NCBI RefSeq assembly: GCF_000331735.1
Contig: NC_020126.1
Location: 4,836,001-4,900,000, forward strand
Direction of reading: 5' to 3'
Source: Myxococcus stipitatus DSM 14675
GTDB lineage: Bacteria > Myxococcota > Myxococcia > Myxococcales > Myxococcaceae
DNA: 64,000 nucleotides
The notes under the pieces were generated by a model. The model ran no database searches. It saw only the letters and a list, made by a program, of their open reading frames with translations, and was not told the origin of the DNA. Position numbers and translations under genes: made by a program. Below, piece by piece: positions 34,844 to 45,472 of the stretch (position 1 is its first letter; every line of letters begins with the position of its first letter).

Positions 34844-37800
34844 CTACATGTTCCTGCGGTACTGGCCGCCCACCTCGTACAGCGCACGAGAGAGCTGGCC
34901 GAGCGTGCAGACCTTACAGGCGTCCATCAGCGCGGCGAAGATGTTGCCGTTGTCGAGCGCCGCGCGCTTCACGGCCTCCAGCGTGACGGGTGCCGTCGCC
35001 GCGTTGCGCTTCCAGAAGGCGTCGCGCGAGGTGATGGAGTAGTCCTTCTCCTCCGTCGTCGCGCGAATCACCTCCGGCGGCGTCACCGTCGGCGAGCCCT
35101 TCGGGTCCAGGAAGGTGTTCACCCCGATGATGGGCAGCGAGCCGTCGTGCTTCAGCGTCTCGTAGTACAGCGACTCCTCTTGAATCTTGGACCGCTGGTA
35201 CATGCGCTCCATCGCGCCCAGCACGCCGCCGCGCTCGGAGATGGCGCGGAACTCCGCCAGCACCGCCGCCTCCACCAGGTCCGTCAACTCCTCCACGACG
35301 AACGAGCCCTGGTTGGGGTTCTCGTTCTTCGCCAGCCCGAACTCCTTGTTGATGATGAGCTGGATGGCCAAGGCCCGTCGCACGCTCTCCTCGGTGGGCG
35401 TGGTGATGGCCTCGTCGTACGCATTGGTGTGCAGCGAGTTGCAGTTGTCGTTGAGCGCCAACAACGCCTGGAGCGTCGTCCGGATGTCATTGAAGGCAAT
35501 CTCCTGCGCGTGCAGGGACCGGCCCGACGTCTGGATGTGGTACTTCAGCTTCTGCGAGCGGTCATTGCCGCCGTACTTGTCCCGGATGGCCTTCGCCCAG
35601 ATGCGGCGCGCCACGCGGCCGAGCACCGTGTACTCAGGGTCCATCCCGTTCGAGAAGAAGAACGAGAGGTTGGGCGCGAAGTCGTCGATGTCCATCCCGC
35701 GCGACAGGTAGTACTCGACGAACGTGAAGCCGTTGGCCAGCGTGAAGGCCAGCTGGGAGATGGGGTTCGCCCCTGCCTCCGCGATGTGGTAGCCGGAGAT
35801 GGACACCGAGTAGAAGTTCCGCACCTTCTTGTCGGTGAAGTACTGCTGGATGTCGCCCATCAGCCGCAGCGCGAACTCCGTCGAGAAGATGCAGGTGTTC
35901 TGCGCCTGGTCCTCCTTCAGGATGTCCGCCTGCACCGTGCCGCGCACCTGCTGCAGCGTCGACGCGCGAATCTTCTCGTACACGTCCTTGGGCAGCACCT
36001 CGTCGCCGGACACGCCGAGCAGCAGCAACCCCAGCCCGTCGTTCCCCTGCGGCAATTCCCCCTGGTAGCGAGGACGCGGCACACCGCGCGCCTTGTAGAT
36101 GTCGTCGATCTTCTGCTCGACCTCATCCACCTTGTTGTTGGCGCGAATCCACTTCTCGCACTGCTGGTCCACGGCCGCGTTCAGGAAGAACCCGAGCAGC
36201 ATCGGCGCGGGGCCATTGATGGTCATCGACACCGACGTCGCCGGGTCCGCCAGGTCGAAGCCCGAGTAGAGCTTCTTCGCGTCGTCCACGTTCGCGATGG
36301 ACACACCGGAGTTGCCCACCTTGCCGTAGATGTCCGGCCGGTGGTCCGGGTCTTCGCCGTACAGCGTGACGGAGTCGAACGCCGTCGACAGCCGCTTGGC
36401 GGGCAGGCCGCGTGAGACGTAGTGGAAGCGCTTGTTCGTGCGCTCCGGGCCACCCTCACCGGCGAACATGCGCGCCGGGTCCTCGCCCTCGCGCTTGAGC
36501 GGGAAGACGCCCGCGGTGAACGGGAACGCGCCCGGCGCATTCTCCCGCAGCAGCCACAGGAGGATGTCGCCCCAGTCCTCGTAGCGGGGGAGGGCGATCT
36601 TCGGGATGCGCAGATGCGACAGCGTCTCCGTGAAGAGGTCCAGCTCGATGACCTTGTCGCGGACCTGGTACTGGTACTTGGAGGCCGCGTAGCGGCGCTT
36701 CGTCGCGGGCCACTCGCTCAGGAGCTTGCGGCAGTTCGCGTCCAGCCGCGACTCCAGGTCCTTGTACAGCTCCACCAGCTCGCTCAGGTACGCGGGCTCG
36801 CCCTCGACGCGCTCGGTGACCTGGACGACATCGGACGCGTCCCTCGGCTCGACAATCTCCAGCCGCTTCTTGCCGACGTTGTTGCGCAGCGCCTCGATGG
36901 TGCCGTGGAGCTGATACATCCGCCGCGCCACCGCCGCCTGCGAGCGCGCGAACTTGTCGTACGACTCACACGTCTCGACGATCTCCGCGAGATACCGCGT
37001 GCGGTCGGGCGGGATGATCCACTTCTTCTCGCTCATGCCCGGCGTCGGCTCCTGGTGCGACTGGAGCGGCGCGCCCGTCTTGCGCACCACCGCGTCGACG
37101 ATGGCGCGGTAGAGCTGGTTCATCCCCGGATCATTGAACTGCGAGGCGATGGTGCCGTACACGGGCACCGCGTCGTCCGCCGTGGTGAAGGCGTTGTGGT
37201 TGCGCTTCCACTGCTTGCGCACGTCCCGCAGCGCGTCCAGCGAGCCACGCTTGTCGAACTTGTTGATGGCGATGACGTCAGCGAAGTCGAGCATGTCGAT
37301 CTTCTCGAGCTGCGTCGCCGCGCCGTACTCCGCCGTCATCACGTAGAGCGCGACGTCCGAGTGCTCGGTGATTTCGGTGTCGGACTGGCCGATGCCGGAG
37401 GTCTCCACCACGATGAGGTCGAAGCCCGCGGCCTTGCACACCTCGATGGAGTCCCCCACGTGCTTGGACAGCGCGAGGTTGCTCTGCCGCGTCGCCATGG
37501 AGCGCATGTACACGCGCGGGTTGTCGATGGCGTTCATCCGGATGCGGTCGCCCAGGAGCGCGCCGCCCGTCTTGCGCTTCGACGGGTCCACGGACAGCAC
37601 CGCCAGCGTCTTGTCCGGGAAGTCCGTGAGGAAGCGGCGGACCAACTCATCCACGAGGCTGGACTTGCCCGACCCTCCCGTACCGGTGATGCCGAGCACG
37701 GGCACGCGCGGCTTCTTCGCGCTGAGCTTCGTCATCGCGTCGCGGAGCGCATCACCCGCCGAGGCGAAGTTCTCCGCGATGGTGATGAGCGAGGCGAGCT

Positions 37801-38311
37801 GCATCGACTCGCGCACCGGCATCGCCGCGGCGATGGGCGCGAAGTCCGCGGGGCGCTTCTCGAAGTCACACTCGGAGATGAGGTGGTCGATCATCCCCTG
37901 CAGGCCCATGGAGCGGCCGTCGTCCGGGGAGTAGATGCGCGTCACGCCGTACTCATGAAGCTCTTTGATCTCAGAAGGGAGGATGGTGCCGCCGCCTCCG
38001 CCGAAGACCTTGATGTTCGCCCCGCGCTGCTTCAGCAGGTCGATCATGTACTTGAAGTACTCGACGTGACCGCCCTGGTACGACGTGATGGCGATGCCCT
38101 GGGCGTCCTCCTGGATGGCACAGTCGACGATCTCGGAGACCGAGCGGTTGTGTCCCAGGTGGATGATTTCGGCGCCCGAGGCCTGCATCAGGCGGCGCAT
38201 GACGTTGATGGCCGCGTCATGCCCGTCGAACAGGGAGGCGGCCGTCACGATTCGCACGTGGAATCGCGGCTTGTAGGGCCCGGGAACCGGGGTCAACTGG
38301 ACGTTTCGCAC
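34844..38311 (-). CDS. icmF: Fused isobutyryl-CoA mutase (IcmF)
   Basis: 1155 residues from GTG 38311 (TTG 38347 is the alternative). Order of domains: B12-binding (about 15-150, [15 protein letters not shown] and [12 protein letters not shown]), a G-protein chaperone of MeaB type (about 185-410, [38 protein letters not shown]), then the mutase barrel (about 560-1155, [30 protein letters not shown]). In IcmF enzymes this interconverts isobutyryl-CoA and n-butyryl-CoA with adenosylcobalamin and carries its own repair G-domain. The DxHxxG site has Ala in the last position (DGHDAA), as IcmFs do. It ends the mutA-mutB-meaB-icmF operon. Confidence 0.95.
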   Translation of the reverse strand: MRNVQLTPVPGPYKPRFHVRIVTAASLFDGHDAAINVMRRLMQASGAEIIHLGHNRSVSEIVDCAIQEDAQGIAITSYQGGHVEYFKYMIDLLKQRGANIKVFGGGGGTILPSEIKELHEYGVTRIYSPDDGRSMGLQGMIDHLISECDFEKRPADFAPIAAAMPVRESMQLASLITIAENFASAGDALRDAMTKLSAKKPRVPVLGITGTGGSGKSSLVDELVRRFLTDFPDKTLAVLSVDPSKRKTGGALLGDRIRMNAIDNPRVYMRSMATRQSNLALSKHVGDSIEVCKAAGFDLIVVETSGIGQSDTEITEHSDVALYVMTAEYGAATQLEKIDMLDFADVIAINKFDKRGSLDALRDVRKQWKRNHNAFTTADDAVPVYGTIASQFNDPGMNQLYRAIVDAVVRKTGAPLQSHQEPTPGMSEKKWIIPPDRTRYLAEIVETCESYDKFARSQAAVARRMYQLHGTIEALRNNVGKKRLEIVEPRDASDVVQVTERVEGEPAYLSELVELYKDLESRLDANCRKLLSEWPATKRRYAASKYQYQVRDKVIELDLFTETLSHLRIPKIALPRYEDWGDILLWLLRENAPGAFPFTAGVFPLKREGEDPARMFAGEGGPERTNKRFHYVSRGLPAKRLSTAFDSVTLYGEDPDHRPDIYGKVGNSGVSIANVDDAKKLYSGFDLADPATSVSMTINGPAPMLLGFFLNAAVDQQCEKWIRANNKVDEVEQKIDDIYKARGVPRPRYQGELPQGNDGLGLLLLGVSGDEVLPKDVYEKIRASTLQQVRGTVQADILKEDQAQNTCIFSTEFALRLMGDIQQYFTDKKVRNFYSVSISGYHIAEAGANPISQLAFTLANGFTFVEYYLSRGMDIDDFAPNLSFFFSNGMDPEYTVLGRVARRIWAKAIRDKYGGNDRSQKLKYHIQTSGRSLHAQEIAFNDIRTTLQALLALNDNCNSLHTNAYDEAITTPTEESVRRALAIQLIINKEFGLAKNENPNQGSFVVEELTDLVEAAVLAEFRAISERGGVLGAMERMYQRSKIQEESLYYETLKHDGSLPIIGVNTFLDPKGSPTVTPPEVIRATTEEKDYSITSRDAFWKRNAATAPVTLEAVKRAALDNGNIFAALMDACKVCTLGQLSRALYEVGGQYRRNM

Positions 38312-38386
38312 GCCGCGTACAGTAGGAGCGCGGTGGGTGTCGGGCAAGCGATTGAAGCGGGCACGGCAAGGGCTCGACGCGGACTG

Positions 38387-39370
38387 TCAAGCCCTCGATT
38401 CAGGGAGGAACGCACCCAGCACACGCAGTGCGGCGGACGTGGGTGTTGAACGGCCCTCTCGCACCTCGGTCTCCAGCACGGGGACCAGGGCGGCCACCGT
38501 GGGGTTCGCATGCAGGGCCGCTCTCAGGCCGTCCTGCACCATGGCCCACATCCAGCCCACCTGCTGCGCGCGCCGCCGCTGCGCCAGTGCCCCCGAGGCG
38601 ACACTCCGGGCGACCCGCTCCTCCAGCGTACTCCAGAGCGCCGAGACGCCCGTGCCCTCGATGGCGCTGCACGTCGTGACGACGGGCTCATGTCCTGGAC
38701 GCATCAGGTGCAGCGCGGCGCGCAGCTCGGAGCGGGCACGCTCGGCCCGAGGGAGGTTGTCGCCATCGGCTTTGTTGATGGCAAGCATGTCCGCCACTTC
38801 AAGGATGCCGCGCTTGATGCCCTGGAGCTCGTCCCCCGCACCCGAGAGCATCAGCACCAGATAGAAGTCCACCATGTCGGCGACCACCGTCTCCGACTGG
38901 CCCACGCCCACGGTCTCCACCAGCACCACGTCGAAGCCCGCGGCCTCGCACAGCAGCAGCGTCTCCCGCGTCTTCCGGGCGACTCCGCCCAACGTGCCGC
39001 TGGAGGGACTGGGCCGGATGTACGCGGCGGTCTCGCGCGACAGCCGGGCCATGCGCGTCTTGTCGCCCAGGATGCTGCCGCCGGAGATGGTGCTCGACGG
39101 GTCGATGGCGAGCACCGCCACGCGGCGGCCTTCGCCCACCAGGTGCATGCCCAGCGCGTCGATGAAGGTGCTCTTGCCCACGCCGGGCACGCCGCTGATG
39201 CCCACCCGGCGACTGCCACCCGTGAAGGGGAGCAGCCGGGTGAGCACGTCCTGCGCGAGCGCCTGGTGGCGCGGATGACCGCTCTCCACCAGGGTGATGG
39301 CGCGGGCGAGCACGGCCCGGTCGCCCGAGCGGACGCCTTCCACGTAGGCGTCCGCCGACAGCAGCTTCAC
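38387..39370 (-). CDS. meaB: Methylmalonyl-CoA mutase-associated GTPase
   Basis: 327 residues. P-loop [48 protein letters not shown] and the NKxD box NKADGDNLP are typical of MeaB/ArgK G3E-like GTPases. MeaB loads adenosylcobalamin into, and protects, methylmalonyl-CoA mutase. ATG 39370 overlaps the mutB stop (ATGA), so the chaperone is translated with its client. The separate IcmF in the same operon has a built-in G-domain, so two chaperone arrangements lie side by side. Confidence 0.95.
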   Translation of the reverse strand: MKLLSADAYVEGVRSGDRAVLARAITLVESGHPRHQALAQDVLTRLLPFTGGSRRVGISGVPGVGKSTFIDALGMHLVGEGRRVAVLAIDPSSTISGGSILGDKTRMARLSRETAAYIRPSPSSGTLGGVARKTRETLLLCEAAGFDVVLVETVGVGQSETVVADMVDFYLVLMLSGAGDELQGIKRGILEVADMLAINKADGDNLPRAERARSELRAALHLMRPGHEPVVTTCSAIEGTGVSALWSTLEERVARSVASGALAQRRRAQQVGWMWAMVQDGLRAALHANPTVAALVPVLETEVREGRSTPTSAALRVLGAFLPESRA

Positions 39371-41556
39371 GCCTCCTCCTGCGCGGCCGCCAGCTTCCCC
39401 AGCAACTCCAGCGCCGCCTTCGAGATGACGGTGCCCGGGCCGAAGATGGCGGCGGCGCCGGCCGCGCGCAGCTCGTCGTAGTCCTGCGCGGGGATGACGC
39501 CGCCCACGACGACCATGATGTCCTCGCGGCCCAGGTCGCGCAGCGCCTTCTTGAGCTGCGGCACCAGGGTGAGGTGGCCCGCCGCCAGCGAGCTGGCGCC
39601 GACGACATGCACGTCGTTCTCCACCGCCTGCCGAGCGGACTCCTCGGGCGTCTGGAACAGGGGGCCGATGTCCACGTCGAAGCCCAGGTCCGCGAAGGCC
39701 GTGGCGATGACCTTCTGTCCTCGGTCGTGCCCGTCCTGGCCCATCTTCGCGATGAGGATGCGAGGCCGGCGGCCGAAGCGCTCCAGGAAGGAGTCCGCCG
39801 CGGCGCGCGCCTCGGTGATGCCCTGGGCGTCCTTGCCCGCTTCGCTCGAGTACACGCCGGACACGCTCCTCACCGTCGCTTCGTAGCGCCCGAAGACCTT
39901 CTCGAGCGCGTCGCTGATCTCTCCCACCGTGGCCTTCGCGCGCGCGGCGTCGATGGCCAGCGCCAGCAGGTTGCCCTCGTTGCGGCGGCCCGCCTCGGTG
40001 AGCGCGTCCAGGCGGCGGCGGACCTCTCCCGCGTCACGCTCCGCGCGCAGCTCCTTGAGCCTGGCGACCTGTGCCTCGCGCACGGCGGAGTTGTCCACCT
40101 TGAGGATCTCGATGTTGTCCGGGCGCTCGGGCGGGTACTTGTTCACGCCGATGATGGCCTGTCGTCCGGAGTCGATGCGCGCCTGCGTGCGAGCGGCGGC
40201 CTCCTCGATGCGCAGCTTGGGCAGCCCCGCCTCGATGGCCTTGGTCATTCCGCCCAGGGCTTCCACTTCCTGGATGTGTCCCCAGGCCTTCTGCGCCAGC
40301 TCGTGGGTGAGCCGCTCCACGTAGTAGCTGCCGCCCCACGGGTCGATGACCCGCGTCGTGCCGCTCTCGAGCTGCAGGTAGAGCTGCGTGTTGCGGGCGA
40401 TGCGCGCGCTGAAGTCGGTGGGCAGCGCGATGGCCTCATCGAGCGAGTTGGTGTGCAGGCTCTGCGTGTGGCCCTGGGTGGCGGCCATCGCCTCCACGCA
40501 CGTGCGCACCACGTTGTTGAACACGTCCTGCGCGGTGAGGCTCCAGCCGGAGGTCTGCGAGTGGGTGCGCAGCGCCAGGCTCTTGTCGCTCTTGGGCTTG
40601 AAGCCCTTGAGCAGCCGGGCCCAGATCATCCGGGCCGCGCGCATCTTCGCCACCTCCATGAAGAAGTTCATGCCGATGGCCCAGAAGAACGATAGGCGGG
40701 GCGCGAAGGCATCCACGTCCAGCCCCGCCGCCAGCCCCGCGCGCACGTACTCCACACCGTCCGCCAGCGTGTAGCCGAGCTCCAGGTCCTGCGTCGCTCC
40801 GGCTTCCTGCATGTGGTAGCCGCTGATGCTGATGCTGTTGAAGCGCGGCATCTTCTCCGCCGTGAAGCGGAAGATGTCGCCGATGATGCGCATCGACGGG
40901 CCCGGCGGGTAGATGTACGTGTTGCGGACCATGAACTCCTTGAGGATGTCGTTCTGGATGGTCCCGCTGAGCTGTTCGGGCCGGACGCCTTGCTCCTCGG
41001 CCGCTACGACGTAGAGCGCGAGGATGGGGAGCACCGCGCCGTTCATCGTCATCGACACGCTCATCTGGTCGAGCGGGATGCGGTCGAACAGGATGCGCAT
41101 GTCCTTGATGGAGTCGATGGCCACGCCCGCCATGCCCACGTCACCCGCGACGCGAGGATGGTCGCTGTCGTAGCCCCGGTGCGTGGCGAGGTCGAAGGCG
41201 ATGGACAGGCCCTTCTGTCCGGCCGCGAGGTTGCGCCGGTAGAACGCGTTGGACGCCTCCGCCGTGGAGAAGCCCGCGTACTGCCGCACCGTCCACGGCT
41301 GCTGCACGTACATCGTGGAGTAGGGGCCCCGCACGAACGGCGCCAGGCCCGGCAGCGAGCCCAGGTGCTCGACGTCCGCCAGGTCCTCGCGCGTGTAGAC
41401 GGGCTTGACGGGGATGCCCTCGGGCGTATCCCAGCGCTCGGCGTCGCGCGTGGTGGCCTGGGCTCGGCCGCGCTGGGTGTCGACGACGGACGCGGGCGCC
41501 TGCGTTTCGGGGGCATCGAAGTCGATGCCGGAGAAGTCGGGAACGTGGGTGCGCAT
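39367..41556 (-). CDS. mutB: Methylmalonyl-CoA mutase, catalytic (large) subunit
   Basis: 729 residues. [18 protein letters not shown] holds the active-site Tyr. [20 protein letters not shown] and [13 protein letters not shown] hold the Arg that grips CoA. The C-terminal B12 domain has [18 protein letters not shown], the DxHxxG motif for adenosylcobalamin. It interconverts methylmalonyl-CoA and succinyl-CoA, linking propionate, odd-chain and branched-chain amino acid breakdown to the TCA cycle. The ATG shares one base with the mutA stop (TGATG). Subunits are likely to form a heterodimer. Confidence 0.97.
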   Translation of the reverse strand: MRTHVPDFSGIDFDAPETQAPASVVDTQRGRAQATTRDAERWDTPEGIPVKPVYTREDLADVEHLGSLPGLAPFVRGPYSTMYVQQPWTVRQYAGFSTAEASNAFYRRNLAAGQKGLSIAFDLATHRGYDSDHPRVAGDVGMAGVAIDSIKDMRILFDRIPLDQMSVSMTMNGAVLPILALYVVAAEEQGVRPEQLSGTIQNDILKEFMVRNTYIYPPGPSMRIIGDIFRFTAEKMPRFNSISISGYHMQEAGATQDLELGYTLADGVEYVRAGLAAGLDVDAFAPRLSFFWAIGMNFFMEVAKMRAARMIWARLLKGFKPKSDKSLALRTHSQTSGWSLTAQDVFNNVVRTCVEAMAATQGHTQSLHTNSLDEAIALPTDFSARIARNTQLYLQLESGTTRVIDPWGGSYYVERLTHELAQKAWGHIQEVEALGGMTKAIEAGLPKLRIEEAAARTQARIDSGRQAIIGVNKYPPERPDNIEILKVDNSAVREAQVARLKELRAERDAGEVRRRLDALTEAGRRNEGNLLALAIDAARAKATVGEISDALEKVFGRYEATVRSVSGVYSSEAGKDAQGITEARAAADSFLERFGRRPRILIAKMGQDGHDRGQKVIATAFADLGFDVDIGPLFQTPEESARQAVENDVHVVGASSLAAGHLTLVPQLKKALRDLGREDIMVVVGGVIPAQDYDELRAAGAAAIFGPGTVISKAALELLGKLAAAQEEA

Positions 41557-43430
41557 CAGGCCACTCCGAGCTGCGTGTGCAGCGAGGTCAGGAGCGCGAC
41601 CAGGTCCGCTCCCGCGTAGATGAAGAGGTCCACTCCGGCCGCGCGGAACGCGGCCTCGTGCTCACCCGGCCGGCCCGCGACGGCGACCGCGCGGGCTCCC
41701 TGGGCCTTGAGCTGCGTGGCCAGTGCCGGCACCCACTCGGGATAGAGCGCGTCCGGTCCGGAGATGACCGCGAGCGGCGCGCCCGACCCGGCGAAGGCCG
41801 CCACCGTGGCGGCGGGGTCCGCGAAGCCGTGCTGCTCCTTCGACTCGATGCCTCCCGCGCCCAGCGCGTTGGCCACCCAGGTGGAGCGCGCGGTGTGCTC
41901 CGCCACGGTGCCCAGGCTCGCGAGGAACGCGCTGGGGCGATGCCCGTGCGCGGCGAGGTAGCGGTCGCTCGCGTCGCGCAGGGCCTCGAACGACTCGGCC
42001 ACCCGCGTGGGCCGCAGGCCGGCGCTCGCGGCCACGGGGGCGCGTGCCTCGCGACGCACGGGGGCCTCGCCGAGGAAGGGGTACTCGCTCACGCCGACGA
42101 TGGGCTGCTTGCGCGTGCGCACCGCCTTGTCGCGTGCCGTGCGCGTCTCCGCGAGCACCCGGGCGATGTCGCCTTGCGCCAGCGCCTGCTCCATTCCGCC
42201 CAGGCCCTCGATGCGCCGCAACTCCTCCCACGCCGCGCGGGCGAAGTCGGACGTGAGCTGCTCCAGGTAGTAGCTGCCGCCGCTCGGGTCCGCGACGCGG
42301 TTGAGGCTCGACTCGTCGCGCAGGATGAGCTGCGTGTTGCGCGCGAGCCTGCGCGCGCCCTCGTCCGGAGTGCCCAGCGCCTCGTCGAAGGGCGAGGTGC
42401 TGATGCTGTCCGCGCCCGCGACGACGGCGGCGAAGGACTCCGCGGTCGTCCGCAGGATGTTGACCCACGGGTCTCGCTGCGTCTTGTTGGCGGTGGCCGT
42501 GCGCGCGTGCAGCCGCATGGCCTGTGCCTCGGCGGAGCCGCCCGACGCCGCGACGACCTTGGCCCAGAGCAGCCGCGCCGCGCGCAGCTTGGCGATCTCC
42601 GGGAAGAACTGCCCGCCGACGGACAGCGCGAACTGCACCGAGCGCGCCGCCACATCCGGGGACACGCCCGCGCGCTCCAGGCCGCGCAGGTACTCCACAC
42701 CCGTGGCGATGGCCCACGCCAGCTCGTGCACCGACGTGGCGCCCGCGTCCGCGTAGGCGCGCGTGGAGACGAGCATCACCCGCAGCTCTGGCGAACTCTC
42801 CCGCAACACGGTGACGAGCGCCGCCACCTCCTCGAGCAGCATCGAGGCCGAGGCGCCGTGCGGCAGCGAGCCCGCGCGGGCGACGATGCCCAGCGGGTCG
42901 ATTCCCAGCGAGCCGCTCAACGCGCTCTTCGCGACGCCGGCCTTCGCGGCCACGGTCAGCAGCAGGGACGCCGCGGTGAGCTGCTCCGCCTCGGACTCCA
43001 GGTGCACGGGCGTGCGGGCCAGGGGGACGTCCGCGAGCAGCTTCGCCAGCGCGGCCTCGTCCTTCACGGGGATGCCCTGGGACTCACCCAGGCACAGCCA
43101 CACGCCCTGCGTGCCGCGCTCCAGGTCGGTCTTCAGGGCCTGGGCCGCGTGGGCGAGGTCGGGCTCGGAGTACTCCTGGCAGAGCAGCCAGCCACCCTCG
43201 GTGTGGCCCAGGGCCTGGGTGCCTCGCAGGTAGGGGGCGACGCCGGGAGGCGGGGGCGTGGGAGCCTCCTCCTGCTGGACGTAGAGCGGCTGGAGGCCCA
43301 GTCCGCCCTCCAGGGGCGACTGGAGCGAGGTGAAGGGCTTTCCCTTCAGGTCCTTGTCCACCAGCCGACGCCACTCCTCGAGCGAGCGAGGCGGGAACTC
43401 GGCGGCGATGTGAAGAGGCACTTGCGACAT
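41556..43430 (-). CDS. mutA: Methylmalonyl-CoA mutase, small subunit
   Basis: 624 residues, from [20 protein letters not shown]. The mutase barrel resembles MutB (for example [40 protein letters not shown]). The C-terminal B12-type domain lacks DxHxxG (it reads [13 protein letters not shown]), as expected for the non-catalytic partner. It stabilises the heterodimer. It is the first gene of the operon. A candidate promoter lies about 55-80 bases upstream. Confidence 0.92.
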   Translation of the reverse strand: MSQVPLHIAAEFPPRSLEEWRRLVDKDLKGKPFTSLQSPLEGGLGLQPLYVQQEEAPTPPPPGVAPYLRGTQALGHTEGGWLLCQEYSEPDLAHAAQALKTDLERGTQGVWLCLGESQGIPVKDEAALAKLLADVPLARTPVHLESEAEQLTAASLLLTVAAKAGVAKSALSGSLGIDPLGIVARAGSLPHGASASMLLEEVAALVTVLRESSPELRVMLVSTRAYADAGATSVHELAWAIATGVEYLRGLERAGVSPDVAARSVQFALSVGGQFFPEIAKLRAARLLWAKVVAASGGSAEAQAMRLHARTATANKTQRDPWVNILRTTAESFAAVVAGADSISTSPFDEALGTPDEGARRLARNTQLILRDESSLNRVADPSGGSYYLEQLTSDFARAAWEELRRIEGLGGMEQALAQGDIARVLAETRTARDKAVRTRKQPIVGVSEYPFLGEAPVRREARAPVAASAGLRPTRVAESFEALRDASDRYLAAHGHRPSAFLASLGTVAEHTARSTWVANALGAGGIESKEQHGFADPAATVAAFAGSGAPLAVISGPDALYPEWVPALATQLKAQGARAVAVAGRPGEHEAAFRAAGVDLFIYAGADLVALLTSLHTQLGVA

Positions 43431-43483
43431 GCTGTCTGTGTCCTCGCAGGGGAGAGTGGCACCGTCGGACGGGCCGTCCCCGC

Positions 43484-43512
43484 CCCATAGGCGCAAAATG
43501 GCGCCCGGGCAA
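43484..43512 (-). promoter_or_regulatory. Candidate promoter of the mutAB-meaB-icmF operon
   Basis: On the minus strand, TTGCCC (43507-43512) and TATGGG (43484-43489) are 17 bases apart. The spacer holds GGCGC-N6-GCGCC (43490-43505), an inverted repeat that could bind a regulator. Match to consensus is moderate, so it is only a candidate. Confidence 0.35.
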
Positions 43513-43698
43513 TGGCGAGATGGGCGAAGCCTCCCGCTCCAGGCCCGTGCTACAGAGCGTCAACATGCCGAGGCCCTGGCCGGTGCTGGGGACGCCTGGC
43601 CTCCGAGCGGGGTGGGGCGAGCACGCCGGGCCCTGCGTCCTTGCGTTGGCCAGCCCCCGCGCCCTCTCATGGCTCGTGAGACTCCTGGAACCCACACC

Positions 43699-44802
43699 AT
43701 GACGAACGAACAGCTCGAGCTGACGAACCTCCTCCGCAACGTCAAGAGCCACCACTACATCGAGGCCTTCGTCAGGAAGGGGAACGAGGCCGAGTACCAG
43801 ACGCGGCTCGCCGAGGAGCGCGCGCAGAACGAGGTGACGCTCGGGAAGATTCGCGCGCTGCTCGCCACGGGCGTGAGCCTGTCCTTCGCCGACCAGAACC
43901 ACCACACGCCGCTGCAGCTCGCCGTCACGCAGAACAGCGTCGAGCTGGTCCAGCTCTTGATGGAGTACGGCGCGGACATCCGTGCCGCCGTCGGCTACGA
44001 CACGCCGCTGCATCGCGCGGCGGAGTTCGGCGCGGACCGCGTGGTGCGGTTCCTCGTCGAGCAGGGCCTGGACCCGCGGGGACTGTCTCCGGGAGGTGCG
44101 AGTGTCCTCTCCCGGGCGCGCTCCTCGCGGCACAGCCGGGAGGTTCCGGCGCTCCTCGTGGAGATGCTCCTCCCCACCAAGTCCCAGCGGCCGCCTCCAC
44201 CCAAGAAGGCCAAGGGTCTGTCGGAGGAGAAGGTCGTCGGCTACCTCTCGGGCGAAGTCCCCTCGGGTGTGAAGCCGTGGTCCTGGGCGAAGCTGCGCGG
44301 CCTGATGGATGCGGTGTTCGTGGAGACACACTTCGTCACGCTCAAGGACTTCCATGCGGGAATCGAGGAGCAGTCCGCGATGAACCCGGACCTCGTCTTC
44401 GCGGGCATCGGCCTGGTCCAGGCCACGCTCGCCGAGGCCCCCAAGGCCAAGAGCGTGAAGAAGGTCGCGAAGGAGAGCTACGTCCACCACGGGGACCTGG
44501 AGGTGACGGGCAACCTGAGCGTGGTCTCGATGATGGTGACGGGGAACCTGACCGTGAAGGGCAAGGTCGATAACTTCGTGGGCGCCGGGCTCTTCGTCGG
44601 AGGCGACTTCAAGTGCGAGAGCTTCCTCTCGGAGGGGCCGGTCATCATCGGAGGCAGCCTGGACGCGGAGCTCGTCAGGGTGCGAGGCAACGACTACGGG
44701 CTCGAGGTCCGTGGGACGCTCCAGGCTCGCAAGCTCGTGGTCGAACACAAGCACGTGGTCACCGCGGCGCGGTTCGAGGTCCAGGAGCGCGAGGACCCTT
44801 GA
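43699..44802 (+). CDS. Ankyrin-repeat protein with C-terminal bactofilin-like beta repeats
   Basis: 367 residues. Residues about 45-130 hold ankyrin units: DQNHHTPLQLAVTQNSVELV then QLLMEYGADI, and YDTPLHRAAEFGADRVVRFL then VEQGLDPRG. The middle is helical (KLRGLMDAVFVETHFVTLKD). The end (about 265-365) repeats short beta strands with Gly/Asn turns: HHGDLEVTGNLSVVSMMVTG, NLTVKGKVDNFVG, IIGGSLDAELVRVRGND, the style of bactofilin/polymer-forming proteins. The combination suggests a scaffold. ATG 43669 is an alternative start. Function unknown. Confidence 0.7.
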   Translation: MTNEQLELTNLLRNVKSHHYIEAFVRKGNEAEYQTRLAEERAQNEVTLGKIRALLATGVSLSFADQNHHTPLQLAVTQNSVELVQLLMEYGADIRAAVGYDTPLHRAAEFGADRVVRFLVEQGLDPRGLSPGGASVLSRARSSRHSREVPALLVEMLLPTKSQRPPPPKKAKGLSEEKVVGYLSGEVPSGVKPWSWAKLRGLMDAVFVETHFVTLKDFHAGIEEQSAMNPDLVFAGIGLVQATLAEAPKAKSVKKVAKESYVHHGDLEVTGNLSVVSMMVTGNLTVKGKVDNFVGAGLFVGGDFKCESFLSEGPVIIGGSLDAELVRVRGNDYGLEVRGTLQARKLVVEHKHVVTAARFEVQEREDP

Positions 44803-44923
44803 CGGTGGTGACCGAGCAACCGGCTCCCCGCTGATGCCGGTGGCCGGAGGGCGGACATGCTCCAGCGGCTTGAACCAGCGCGTCATGACGCGCCGGTTCA
44901 TCTCCGCCTAGGGTCGCCGCCAC

Positions 44924-45457
44924 ATGCCGACTGAAGTCACTGTGCAGTCCACGTTGTTCGAGTCCCTCGTTCGCTGCGCAAAGCCCGACGCGGCCCAGCG
45001 CGCCGAGTTCCTCGCGCTGGGATTCGACGTGGACAAGCCACGCGCCACCTATCCCTCCTCGGTGTTCATGGGCTGTCAGGCGGTGGTGCTCCGCACGAAG
45101 TACGCGGGGCTGGCACCGAACACCGCCTTCCGCGAGCTGGGGCGGGACCTGGTGCGCAGCTACTTCGACACGTTGGTGGGCAAGGTGGTGGGCATGGCCC
45201 TCAAGGTGGCGGGCCCGGAGCGCGCGATGAAGCGCGTGGCGCTCAGCTTCAGCTCGGTGATGGACCCGGTGGACATCCAGGTGGAGTTCATGGCCGCGCA
45301 GCAGTACCGCGTGAGGTTCCGCGGCTACCCGTTCCCCGCGGAGTCCGCCGCGGGGACGTGTGAGGTGGCCCTCCAGCAGGCGGGCGCCGCGAGTGCCCGC
45401 GTGGAGGTGGAGCGCTACGACTCTCTCGAGGGCTTCGACCTGCGCGTCGGCTGGTGA
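44924..45457 (+). CDS. DUF2378 (TIGR02265) Myxococcus paralogous family protein
   Basis: 177 residues, the family length. The line YPSSVFMGCQAVVLRTKYAG ... AFRELGRDLVRSYFDTLVGK ... MDPVDIQVEFMAAQQYRVRF matches the paralogous family confined to myxobacteria, whose members are about 180 residues with no known activity. There is no signal peptide or membrane helix. It ends 15 bases from the stop of the convergent ABC/peptidase gene. Its presence supports the taxonomic reading of the window. Confidence 0.8.
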   Translation: MPTEVTVQSTLFESLVRCAKPDAAQRAEFLALGFDVDKPRATYPSSVFMGCQAVVLRTKYAGLAPNTAFRELGRDLVRSYFDTLVGKVVGMALKVAGPERAMKRVALSFSSVMDPVDIQVEFMAAQQYRVRFRGYPFPAESAAGTCEVALQQAGAASARVEVERYDSLEGFDLRVGW

Positions 45458-45472
45458 AGCCCTCGGAGCACG

